A stretch of DNA of 45,931 nt. Origin: Deltaproteobacteria bacterium. Its GTDB lineage: Bacteria; Desulfobacterota; Dissulfuribacteria; Dissulfuribacterales; JALVPX01. Under the pieces are notes generated by a model. It was not told the origin of the DNA, did no database searches, and saw only the letters and a list, made by a program, of their open reading frames with translations. Of this stretch, positions 27,091-35,249 are shown piece after piece. The DNA lies in assembly GCA_027023445.1 (NCBI GenBank), contig JALVVK010000058.1:1-45931 (forward strand), in the 5' to 3' direction. Every line of letters begins with the position of its first letter. Position 1 is the stretch's first letter. The translations under genes and the position numbers were made by a program.

Positions 27091-28109
27091 ACAGAACTGC
27101 CGCCGAGCTGTCCGCATGCCGCTGCTATATCCTGTCCCTTGCTCTTCCTGATCATGGCCGTATAACCCGCGTCTGTAAGAATGCGCTGAAATGCCTGTAT
27201 TTCCGCGTCTCCCGGCCTGTTAAACGGCAGTCCTGAGGACGGATTAAAGGGAATCAGGTTGATCTTGGATGGAATGCCCCGAAGAAGTTCTGCAAGCCGC
27301 ACAGCGTGTTCAGGCCGATCATTTTCCCCGGCCATGAGAAGATATTCAAAGGTGATCCTGCGTCTTTTGGAAAGGGGATAACGCCTGCAGGCATTCATCA
27401 GCTCCGCAAGGGGATAGCGTTTGTTTACCGGCATGAGCCGGTTTCTCGCCTCGTCATCAGGCGCGTGCAGAGAGATGGCAAGCCCCACATCCCATTCATG
27501 GCCAAGTCTAAGGATTTCAGGCACGAGTCCACAGGTGGAAACAGTGATGCGGCGTTGTGAGAAATTCAGACCCAGCTCGTCCGTAAGTATGGACAGTGCG
27601 GTGGTGAGCCCTCTGTAGTTCGCAAGGGGTTCACCCATGCCCATGAAAACAAGATTTCTGACATGTCGTCTGTCCCCAAGGTTTTCCACGACGGACAGCA
27701 CCTGCCCCGCAATCTCTGACGGGCGCAGATTTCGCCTGAAACCCATCCTTCCTGTGTGGCAGAAACGGCAGCCCATGGCGCATCCCACCTGGGTGGAGAT
27801 ACAGATGGTGTTATGGTCCCGTTCAGGGATCAATACCGTTTCTATTATCATCCCATCTCTCAGGGTCCATGCGTATTTAACCGTCCCGTCCGCAGAACGC
27901 TGGATTTCATGAGGAGCAAGCGAGACCATGGCGCCGATTTTGGCCAGGCGGCGCCGAAGATCTGCCGGCAGGTTCATCATCCCGGAAAAATCCCTTACCC
28001 CGGGCCTCCACAGCCACCTTAATAACTGTCTTGCCCTGTATGCCGGCTGCCCCATTTCCTGCATGAGGGCCTCAAGCCGGGAAGGGGTAAAGGAACGGAA
28101 ATCCAGCAT
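27087..28109 (-). CDS. rlmN: Dual-specificity 23S rRNA/tRNA methyltransferase RlmN
   Basis: Radical-SAM enzyme that methylates C2 of A2503 in 23S rRNA and A37 in tRNAs. The 4Fe-4S cysteines are C110, C114 and C117 in GCAMGCRFCHTGRMGF. The second catalytic cysteine is near the end in QDIAAACGQLGG. GMGEPLANY and ISLHAPDDEARNRLMP are also typical. ATG 28109 was chosen over 28265 because AAGGG precedes it, the length (340) then fits the family, and the longer frame would overlap the TPR gene by about 100 bp. It lies 52 bp after the TPR gene. Confidence 0.95.
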   Translation of the reverse strand: MLDFRSFTPSRLEALMQEMGQPAYRARQLLRWLWRPGVRDFSGMMNLPADLRRRLAKIGAMVSLAPHEIQRSADGTVKYAWTLRDGMIIETVLIPERDHNTICISTQVGCAMGCRFCHTGRMGFRRNLRPSEIAGQVLSVVENLGDRRHVRNLVFMGMGEPLANYRGLTTALSILTDELGLNFSQRRITVSTCGLVPEILRLGHEWDVGLAISLHAPDDEARNRLMPVNKRYPLAELMNACRRYPLSKRRRITFEYLLMAGENDRPEHAVRLAELLRGIPSKINLIPFNPSSGLPFNRPGDAEIQAFQRILTDAGYTAMIRKSKGQDIAAACGQLGGSSV

Positions 28110-28161
28110 GGATAGCCCTTCAATATCCAGCCGAAAGGCGCTCAGGACGCTGTCCGGATTA

Positions 28162-30441
28162 TCAAAGTTCCTCAAGGAGTTTCCTGGCATCAGCCCTTTC
28201 CGGGAATTTCCCCTTGGCGCTAAGTGCCTTTTCAAGCTCTTTTTTGGCCTCTTCTTTTTTCCCAAGGCCCTTCAGGGCCACTGCCATATGATAATGGATG
28301 GTTGGCTGGTCCGGCCATTTTTTCAGGGCTTCCTCGAAATTCGAGATGGCCAGCTCAAAATTACCCTTTTGGGTCATGATCCACCCCACGGTGTCCAGTA
28401 TTGACGGCTGTTCGGGAGCCGCGCTCTTGGCCTTCTGCGCGTAAATAAATGCCTGGTCCAGGTCTCCCTTTTTCTCTGCCAGGAGCCATGCAAGATTGTT
28501 GGCTGCGGGCGCGAAATCAGGCTTGATATCCAGGGCCTTTCTATAGGCCTTCTCCGCCTCGTCCGTGTTGCCAAGCTGATCCTCAATGGTGCCGACAGCC
28601 ATGTAGGCAAAGACCAGATTCGGATTTTTCTTCAGCATGGCCCGGTACTCGTTCAGGGCCTTTTCAGCCTTGCCGGTTGACATATACAGGCGCGCCAGGC
28701 TTACATACGGCCCTATCAGGTTCGGGTTGATATCCATGGCGTGCTTGAAGGATTTTTCCGCTTCATCCCATTTATCAAGCATGGCGAGGATCTTGCCCTG
28801 GATCAGGGGGATGGTCGCGTTTTTCGGAGATCTGGCAGCCAGGTCCTTGCAAAGGGACAGGGCCTTTTCCGAGTCGCCACGTCTCATGTACATGGCCACA
28901 AGGGTGGTCATCGCGGGCAGATGGTTGGGCTGTGCTGCCAGCACCTTTTTGAACAATGCCTCGGCCTCTTTTATCTTTTTGTTGCCAAGGCACGCGCGTC
29001 CAAGCAGATAAAGCACACCGACATTTTCAGGAGATTTGTCAAGAGCGTGGCGCAGATCCTTTTCCGCGGTCTTCCAGTCCTTTTCCATCATGCAGGATAC
29101 GGCATGCAGGGTCAGGGCCTTGATGTTGTCCGGCATGTTTTTCAAGACTACGCTGGATTGTTCCCTCGCATCATCGGGCTTCCTCATCCTGATTGAGACC
29201 TCGGCGAGAAGCAGCCGCGCCTTCATAAAACCGGGCATGCGTGATATCAGATCGGCAAGGTCTGACTGGGCCTTGGACAGTTTCCCTGTTATGAAATATG
29301 CCAGGGAACGCAGATAAACCGCTTCTGGATTATCCGGCGTCCTTTTGAGTAATTCGTTCAGGGTGTTGATGGCATCGTCGGCCTTTTTATCCCTTAATTC
29401 CAGCTTGGCCTTGACCAGTAGGGCCAGCGGCATAACAGCGTTTTTATCAAGCGCCTCTTTCGAAAATTTCGCAGCCTCCCTGTATTGTCCCATGTCGTAT
29501 TTAAGGGCTGCCAGTTTGGCCAGAACCACTGGATCGTCCTTGGCGATCTTGAGGGCCTTTTCCAGATTTTCAAGGGCCTTTTCCCTGTCTCCCTGTTTGA
29601 TCTTAAGGGCAGACATTGCTATGAGGGGCCTTGGAGATTCCGGAAAGCGTTTTATTGCCTGGCGCAGGGTGTCTTCCGCCTCCTGTATCTTGTTGTTTCT
29701 GGCGTAAAACCCGGCCATGACCATCATCGCGTCCACCTTGTCCGGGTTTGCCTTTACCACATGTTTCAGCTCCTGTTCGGCCTTATCCTTTTGTCCAGTG
29801 GACTCGTAAAGCCCTGCCAGGGCCAGCCTGGACCTGGTTTTGTCATTATCCTTTTTGCTGACCTCCACTGCCCTTTGAAGCAGGGTTTCGGCCTTGGCCG
29901 CATTCTTTTTTCTTGCGTAGGCGTTTGCCAGGGCCATGTACACGCGATTATCCGCAGGCCCTGCCTTTTTTGCCTTGTTCAAAACATCAATGGCCTTGTC
30001 GAGCTGTCCCTTATCCAGCAGCACAGCGCCCTTTATCAGGAGTGCGTCCACGTTGTCAGGGTGTTTTTTGATTATGTAGTCTGCCTGTTTTTCAGCCTCA
30101 TCTGTTTTTTTTGCAAGAAGCAGGATCTGTGCGAGTTTGATCCTTGCATCGTTGTTGTCCGGCTCCACGTCAACGGTTTTTCGCAGCTCGATATAGGCAT
30201 CTTTCAGGCTGCCAAGCTTGAGATAGGCAAGGGCCATCCGGTAGTGTCCCGGGCCATACTTTGGATCGGCCTGGACCGCGTTCTTGAATTCAATAATCGC
30301 CTTCCTGTACTTGTCCTGGTCCATATAGGCCATGCCGCTCTTGAAGTGTTTATCACGCTTCTCCTGCGGAGAGCTGCAGCACAGAAGAAATAATGCTGAT
30401 AAAAAAATCCCTCCCATTATCAGGATGCCTTTACACCGCAT
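28162..30441 (-). CDS. TPR-repeat lipoprotein, PEP-CTERM system PrsT-like
   Basis: Long periplasmic-side lipoprotein of 759 residues. A signal peptide ends in LLCCSSPQ with the lipidated cysteine near residue 21-22. The rest is about twenty tetratricopeptide repeats (for example ALAYLKLGSLKDAYIELRKT, NLAWLLAEKKGDLDQAF). The architecture matches the TPR lipoprotein often encoded with exosortase and EPS genes (PrsT). That function is an inference, because other TPR lipoproteins look similar and the exosortase locus is not here. A strong AAGGAGG precedes the ATG. It follows pfk by 19 bp and precedes rlmN, so a pfk-TPR-rlmN operon is likely. Confidence 0.8.
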   Translation of the reverse strand: MRCKGILIMGGIFLSALFLLCCSSPQEKRDKHFKSGMAYMDQDKYRKAIIEFKNAVQADPKYGPGHYRMALAYLKLGSLKDAYIELRKTVDVEPDNNDARIKLAQILLLAKKTDEAEKQADYIIKKHPDNVDALLIKGAVLLDKGQLDKAIDVLNKAKKAGPADNRVYMALANAYARKKNAAKAETLLQRAVEVSKKDNDKTRSRLALAGLYESTGQKDKAEQELKHVVKANPDKVDAMMVMAGFYARNNKIQEAEDTLRQAIKRFPESPRPLIAMSALKIKQGDREKALENLEKALKIAKDDPVVLAKLAALKYDMGQYREAAKFSKEALDKNAVMPLALLVKAKLELRDKKADDAINTLNELLKRTPDNPEAVYLRSLAYFITGKLSKAQSDLADLISRMPGFMKARLLLAEVSIRMRKPDDAREQSSVVLKNMPDNIKALTLHAVSCMMEKDWKTAEKDLRHALDKSPENVGVLYLLGRACLGNKKIKEAEALFKKVLAAQPNHLPAMTTLVAMYMRRGDSEKALSLCKDLAARSPKNATIPLIQGKILAMLDKWDEAEKSFKHAMDINPNLIGPYVSLARLYMSTGKAEKALNEYRAMLKKNPNLVFAYMAVGTIEDQLGNTDEAEKAYRKALDIKPDFAPAANNLAWLLAEKKGDLDQAFIYAQKAKSAAPEQPSILDTVGWIMTQKGNFELAISNFEEALKKWPDQPTIHYHMAVALKGLGKKEEAKKELEKALSAKGKFPERADARKLLEEL

Positions 30442-30460
30442 GAATAAAACCTCCTTGGAT

Positions 30461-31849
30461 TTAAGTGTTTTTCAGCGGAGACTGGCCGGTGGACTCCAGA
30501 ACACTCAACCAGAAACGACCGTTCAAATTGACCTGTTTCCTTCTTTTTATGGCAGATAAGATAGGAACATGTACATAGCGCCCATTCCACAGGCTGACCA
30601 TCATACCGGTTTTACCCGCCATGGCGGCGTGAACGGCATTCTGGCCCAGGTTGGCGCAATAAAGCCTGTCATCCACGTTGGCAGGCACGCTTCTTACAAT
30701 ATAACTTGGATCTATATACTTTACAGAGGCCTCCATGCCTATCTTTTTGAAATATTCCTTAAACCTATCACGCATTAACAGGCCGATGTCGCCCAGTTTG
30801 AGGTTTCCAGATGGATCCTTCTCCATTTTTTCAGTCCTTACGTATTTCTGCCCCGCCCCTTCGGCGATCACCACCACCGCATGTTTTCTCTGGCGCAGAC
30901 GCTCCTCCAGCGCCTTCAGCAGTCCGTTTTCTCCCTCAAGATCAAAGTCGCTTTCGGGTATCAGGCAGAAATTCACCTCTCTCAGCGCGTTTGTGGCGGC
31001 AGCGGCAATAAAGCCGGAATACCTCCCCATCACCTTTACCAGGCCGATACAGTTGGGGGCGCCAACGGCCTCGGTGTGGGCGCATCTTATGGCCTGGCAG
31101 GCCATCTCCACTGCCGTATCAAATCCGAACGTCTTCTGGACCAGGTAAATATCGTTATCAATGGTCTTTGGTATGGCAACCAGGCTGATTTTGAGCCTTC
31201 GTTTGCGGATCTCCTCGCATATTTTGGCACCTGCCCTGAAGGTGCCATCTCCGCCGATCATGAACAGGATCCCGACATTCATCCGCTCAAGTGCGTCCAC
31301 TATGGCCTCTACAGGCTGGTGTCCTCTGGATGAGCCTAATATCGTGCCTCCGTACTCATGGATGCGTTCAACCGCCTGTGGCGTCAAATCCACCATCGGC
31401 AATCCATATTCGGGCATGAACCCTTTCAACCCGTATCTTATTCCAAAGATGGAAGTAACACCATAGCCGTAATACAACGAAAGCACTATGGCCCTTATGA
31501 CGTCATTGATCCCGGGGCACAGTCCGCCGCAGGTCACTATGGCGCAGCGCAGTTTCGTGGGGTCGAAATAGATCCTGTTTCTTGGCCCGGCAAACTCAAA
31601 GGACAGAGGATCCTTTTTCTTGTTGATATTGTTTTTCAACGTGGAATGGGATACCCTGATCAGTACCCTGTCATTATCGCTCACAAAGCACGAGTACCCC
31701 TTCTGTGCCAGGGGTGATTGTATCTTTGGTTCTCCAAGGGAGGGGATCCGGGTGTCTATCTCTTCGCCTGAGCAGATTTCGTCTATCATGTCCGTGCCTT
31801 CACAGTACTCCGGTATAATGGGATTTTCTGGAGACCGGGATTCCTGCAT
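30461..31849 (-). CDS. pfkA: 6-phosphofructokinase, long plant/spirochaete-like type
   Basis: Phosphorylates fructose-6-phosphate at the committed step of glycolysis. The 462 residues belong to the long PFK clade. Motifs are VTCGGLCPGINDVIRA (nucleotide site), GGDGTFRAG, PKTIDNDIYL, KVMGRYSGFIA and IPESDFDLEG. The donor-determining positions read as Gly in GGDGT and Lys in PKTIDND, as in plant-type ATP enzymes, whereas pyrophosphate enzymes usually carry Asp in GGDD. ATP as donor is therefore likely but unproven. A first block of about 90 residues is a family-typical N-terminal extension. AGGAGGTG precedes the ATG. Confidence 0.9.
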   Translation of the reverse strand: MQESRSPENPIIPEYCEGTDMIDEICSGEEIDTRIPSLGEPKIQSPLAQKGYSCFVSDNDRVLIRVSHSTLKNNINKKKDPLSFEFAGPRNRIYFDPTKLRCAIVTCGGLCPGINDVIRAIVLSLYYGYGVTSIFGIRYGLKGFMPEYGLPMVDLTPQAVERIHEYGGTILGSSRGHQPVEAIVDALERMNVGILFMIGGDGTFRAGAKICEEIRKRRLKISLVAIPKTIDNDIYLVQKTFGFDTAVEMACQAIRCAHTEAVGAPNCIGLVKVMGRYSGFIAAAATNALREVNFCLIPESDFDLEGENGLLKALEERLRQRKHAVVVIAEGAGQKYVRTEKMEKDPSGNLKLGDIGLLMRDRFKEYFKKIGMEASVKYIDPSYIVRSVPANVDDRLYCANLGQNAVHAAMAGKTGMMVSLWNGRYVHVPILSAIKRRKQVNLNGRFWLSVLESTGQSPLKNT

Positions 31850-31981
31850 GCCGTCACCTCCTGTATTTTTTTAGGCTTATCGCATAACCTGTAAAAAAAC
31901 TGTAGCGTTAATTAATGAAGCGTGTCAACGAATGTCTTTTCCCCGGAATATACCGCTCGCAAATTTGCCGAAAATCGCACC

Positions 31982-32112
31982 AATAGCTCAAAGCTGAAAG
32001 CGAATTTTTTCACGCCCGCTTCGCTCAAGACGCAGAGACCGCAGAGAAATAAGTGCTATCACCCATGACCCATCACCCATGACCTATTCTCAGGCATTTG
32101 AAGTGTATAATT
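31982..32112 (-). repeat. Dispersed intergenic repeat, copy 2
   Basis: Read on the minus strand, it contains CTGAGAATAGGTCATGGG, the tandem GGTCATGGGTGAT, TGCGGTCTCTGCGTCTTGAG and CGAAGCGGGCGTGAAA, in that order. It ends in an AGCTTTGAGCTATT run like the repeats before tyrS. It fills most of the 338-bp pfk-murI gap. No gene is supported there. Confidence 0.7.
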
Positions 32113-32187
32113 CGGGTTTGTACGTAAAAATTATTGTTGCACGCTCTAAAGTAATGTACAAGGGCCTTTATCACCGGAGGTATAAAA

Positions 32188-32973
32188 ATGGGTTTAACCA
32201 TAGGCATATTTGATTCGGGCGTCGGGGGGCTCACAGTGGTAAGGGAGCTGAAAAGGCTTATGCCCCGGCAGCCTGTTGTTTATTTCGGAGATACCGCAAG
32301 AACCCCTTACGGGACCAAGGGCCCGGACACGATCGTGAGTTATGCAAGGGAAAACGCGGAATTTCTGCTGGAAATGGGCGCGCGGGTTATTGTAATAGCC
32401 TGCCACAGTGCGGCGAGTGTGGCCACGGATACCCTGAGAGCAACCCTTGATGTGCCGGTATTCGAGGTCGTAACTCCGTCTGTCCAGCAGGCGGTCAGGC
32501 TTACAAAAAACAGGCGCATAGGCCTTATGGGAACCAGGGCCACGGTTTCAAGCGGAATATATCCCAGGCTTATAGGCCGGGAAGACCCTGAGATACGGGT
32601 GTTTGGACAGCCCTGTCCGCTCCTTGTGCCCCTTGTTGAAGAGGGCTGGCTGAGGTGCAGGGAAACCAGGATGATAATAAGGAGATACCTCAGACCATTG
32701 AAAATGCAGCAGGTGGACACTCTGGTTCTGGGATGCACGCACTACCCCCTGCTGAAGGATATCATCAGTAAAAAGGCGGGCAGGCGGGTAAAAATAGTTG
32801 ACCCTTCCGCACAGGTAGCCGAGGATGTCTGCCTGCATCTTGCGCAAAACGGATATGGAAAAACTACCGGATCACAGGACGAAGACCGCTACTTTGTCTC
32901 GGATATAGCCCCCGCGACCGCCGGCATAGTAAGGACTTTCCTGGGCAGGGAGGTTGAGCTGCTGGTGCCTTAG
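32188..32973 (+). CDS. murI: Glutamate racemase
   Basis: Makes D-glutamate for peptidoglycan. The 261 residues are typical. Motifs are IGIFDSGVGGLTV (5-17), YFGDTARTPYG, and the two catalytic cysteines C72 and C183 (LGCTHYPLL). The first catalytic motif reads IACHSAAS rather than the usual ACNTAS, so the residues after C72 are His-Ser instead of Asn-Thr. A good CCGGAGG ribosome site lies upstream. The stop overlaps the stop of convergent kdsB by 4 bp. Confidence 0.94.
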   Translation: MGLTIGIFDSGVGGLTVVRELKRLMPRQPVVYFGDTARTPYGTKGPDTIVSYARENAEFLLEMGARVIVIACHSAASVATDTLRATLDVPVFEVVTPSVQQAVRLTKNRRIGLMGTRATVSSGIYPRLIGREDPEIRVFGQPCPLLVPLVEEGWLRCRETRMIIRRYLRPLKMQQVDTLVLGCTHYPLLKDIISKKAGRRVKIVDPSAQVAEDVCLHLAQNGYGKTTGSQDEDRYFVSDIAPATAGIVRTFLGREVELLVP

Positions 32974-33731
32974 CCCTGTTCATCCTGGCGGGCGATCAAC
33001 TCCCTTGCCATGTCCAGGTCTTCTTTTGTATCCACCTCCACAGGGGCTTTTTCAACCTGTATCACCTTGATATCAAATCCGTTTTCAAGAGCCCTCAGTT
33101 GTTCCAGCCTTTCCGCCTGCTCCAGCTCCCCGGGTTCCAGGGAAACAAAGGTCTGCAGAAAACTGTTCCTGTAGGAATAAAGGCCGAGATGGCGCAGGTA
33201 GCATCCTCTGGCCTCCCACGTACCGTCCCTGTCGTAGGGGATTTTTGACCTGGAGAAATAAAGCGCTCTGCCCTGTCTGTCCGTAACGACCTTCACCCGG
33301 TTGGGATTGCGCGCCTCATCAGGATCAAGCGGACAGGCAACCGTAGCCATGGATACAGACCGGTCCTCGTCAAGGGCCCTCAAAAGAGGGATTACAGTGC
33401 CCTGCTCAAGGAGGGGCTGGTCACCCTGGACGTTGACCACGATATCGTCCTGGGCAAGGCCCATTTTGCGGGCAACCTCGGCTATCCTGTCCGTTCCTGA
33501 GGGATGGGAGGGATCGGTCATAAACGCGGTGCCTCCCGAGTTCCTGACACACTCAAGGATACGCGCGTCATCCGTTGCAACCGCCACCTGTTCCACCCCC
33601 GGAACCTTTAGCGCCCTTTTGTAAACCTGAAGTATCATCGGGCTTGATCCAATGGGCAGAAGGGGTTTGCCGGGCAGTCTGGATGAGCCGTAACGGGCAG
33701 GAATGATAATGGTTACCTTATGATTTTTCAT
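32970..33731 (-). CDS. kdsB: 3-deoxy-manno-octulosonate cytidylyltransferase
   Basis: Activates Kdo as CMP-Kdo for lipid A-core assembly, so the organism makes LPS. The protein has 253 residues from ATG 33731. Motifs are VTIIIPARYGSSRLPGKPL at the N-terminus, VNVQGDQPLL and PSGTDRIAEVAR, with IPYDRDG in the middle. ATG 33731 has GAGGAAAG upstream; the longer frame from 33782 would overlap rsmI further. It overlaps rsmI by 14 bp, so it is translated from the same transcript. Confidence 0.96.
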   Translation of the reverse strand: MKNHKVTIIIPARYGSSRLPGKPLLPIGSSPMILQVYKRALKVPGVEQVAVATDDARILECVRNSGGTAFMTDPSHPSGTDRIAEVARKMGLAQDDIVVNVQGDQPLLEQGTVIPLLRALDEDRSVSMATVACPLDPDEARNPNRVKVVTDRQGRALYFSRSKIPYDRDGTWEARGCYLRHLGLYSYRNSFLQTFVSLEPGELEQAERLEQLRALENGFDIKVIQVEKAPVEVDTKEDLDMARELIARQDEQG

Positions 33732-34605
33732 GTCTTTTTCTTTCCTCAAGGGCCAATTCGTAAATTTTTTTCCTGGGCGCACCGCTCAGTTCTGCCAGCA
33801 GGTCCACTCTGTCTCTCAGTGAAAGGGGGCCGGATGACAGGAGCCTGAGGGCACGGACGAGCATGCCCGTGTCAGGCCTGTTCTGTTCGGAAACGGATTC
33901 GGCCCCTGCCACTACAAGCGTTATTTCCCCCTTTATCTTTTCCCGGTCGGACAGATCCTGCAAAAGCGTGGAGATTCTGTCGCGTGATATTTCTTCATGG
34001 ACCTTGGTAAGTTCGCGGCCCATCAGGGCATCCCTGTCCCCGAGTATGTCAAGCATGTCACGCAGGGTCTCTGTCAGCCTGTGAGGGGCCTCGTAAAACA
34101 CAAGCGTGCACGGCATGGCCCTCAGGGCCTCAAGGGCGCTTTTGCGTTCCACCTTTCTGGAGGGCAGGAACCCCCTGAAAAAAAAACTGTCGGCAGGCAT
34201 GCCGGCCACACTCAGCGCGGTGGCAACCGCGGATGGCCCCGGGATGGGCACAACCCTGCACCCCGCCCGCCACACCTCCCGCACCAGTCTGGACCCGGGG
34301 TCTGAAAGGCCGGGGGTTCCCGCGTCACTCACAAGGGCCACGTCCTCGCCCCGCATCAGGAGCTCAAGCACCTTTTCCAGCCGTTCCATCTCGTTGTGTT
34401 CATGACAACTTACAAGAGGCGTCTTCAGGCCTGAATGCGACAGAAGTTTCCTGGTCCTGCGTGTGTCCTCGGCGGCCACGAGGGAGACGGCGCCCAGGAC
34501 ATCTACTGCCCTGCGGCTGAGATCCCGGAGATTTCCAATGGGAGTTCCAATCACGTAGAGACTGCCGCGTTCAGCGGCATGGTTACGGACACGCGCCTTT
34601 GGCAT
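33718..34605 (-). CDS. rsmI: 16S rRNA 2'-O-ribose C1402 methyltransferase RsmI
   Basis: SAM-dependent methyltransferase that modifies C1402 in the ribosomal P site. The 295 residues are typical for RsmI (about 280). Motifs are GSLYVIGTPIGNLRDLSRRA, AAEDTRRTRKLLSH, LVSDAGTPGLSDPG and VPIPGPSAVATALSVAG. A good AAGGGGG ribosome site precedes the ATG. The start codon touches the stop of the upstream CDP-alcohol transferase (TGAATG), and the end overlaps kdsB, so the genes form an operon. Confidence 0.96.
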   Translation of the reverse strand: MPKARVRNHAAERGSLYVIGTPIGNLRDLSRRAVDVLGAVSLVAAEDTRRTRKLLSHSGLKTPLVSCHEHNEMERLEKVLELLMRGEDVALVSDAGTPGLSDPGSRLVREVWRAGCRVVPIPGPSAVATALSVAGMPADSFFFRGFLPSRKVERKSALEALRAMPCTLVFYEAPHRLTETLRDMLDILGDRDALMGRELTKVHEEISRDRISTLLQDLSDREKIKGEITLVVAGAESVSEQNRPDTGMLVRALRLLSSGPLSLRDRVDLLAELSGAPRKKIYELALEERKRHEKS

Positions 34606-35235
34606 TCAGTCCCCCTTTGACTGGGAAAGTACGTGAAAAACGCGCTGGATGGCCGTTACGTGGGTCAGGACCGCGAGAATCCACAGGACAGGATAGATCC
34701 AGTTGAAAATCAGGCCGACCGCCAGGATGAAAAGCCTTTCAAACCTGGTAAGAAGCCCCACCTTGCATGAATACCCCAGGGCCTCGGCCCTGGCCCTGGT
34801 ATAACTGACCAGGAGTGAACCGGTCATGGCGGAAAGGATCAGGCATGATTCCTCCCATCCTGCCCCCTGATACCGGAAAAGATACACCGTAAGCCCGGAA
34901 AACAGAAAAAATTCCGCGTAACGGTCTATGGTCGAATCAAGGAAGGCCCCGAATCTGCTTGTCAGGCCCTTTTCCCTGGCAAGCAGCCCATCGACCACGT
35001 CAAGGGGGCCGAAGACCGCAAGCAGCCAGCCGGCCGCCGCCGGGTGTCCAAGTGCCAGGACCAGGCCGCATACACCGTAAGCCGCAAGACCCAGCAGACT
35101 TACGGTGTTTGGGGTAAGCCCCAGGGATCCCAGGAATTTTGCCACAGGCAGATAAATCGGCCTGGACCAGCCCCTGCACCAGTCGCTGAAGGACCACGTC
35201 CTGCGGCGGGTGTCTGTTTTTTTGTCAGGGGTCAC
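34606..35235 (-). CDS. CDP-alcohol phosphatidyltransferase family protein
   Basis: Integral membrane enzyme that transfers a phosphatidyl group from CDP-diacylglycerol (or a similar donor) to an alcohol in phospholipid synthesis. The signature D-x2-DG-x2-AR-x8-G-x3-D-x3-D is complete in DVVDGLLAREKGLTSRFGAFLDSTIDR. There are about five or six hydrophobic segments. The acceptor (glycerol-3-phosphate as in PgsA, or inositol-type) cannot be told from the sequence. GTG 35235 was chosen because AGAGGT lies 9 bp upstream and it leaves ileS free. It lies 14 bp after ileS and abuts rsmI. Confidence 0.85.
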   Translation of the reverse strand: MTPDKKTDTRRRTWSFSDWCRGWSRPIYLPVAKFLGSLGLTPNTVSLLGLAAYGVCGLVLALGHPAAAGWLLAVFGPLDVVDGLLAREKGLTSRFGAFLDSTIDRYAEFFLFSGLTVYLFRYQGAGWEESCLILSAMTGSLLVSYTRARAEALGYSCKVGLLTRFERLFILAVGLIFNWIYPVLWILAVLTHVTAIQRVFHVLSQSKGD

Positions 35236-35249
35236 GATTACAGGACCTC

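Noticed and set aside
29485-30393. 302-codon frame antisense to the TPR lipoprotein gene
   Set aside because: It is a by-product of repetitive TPR codons on the opposite strand, with no ribosome site or domain.
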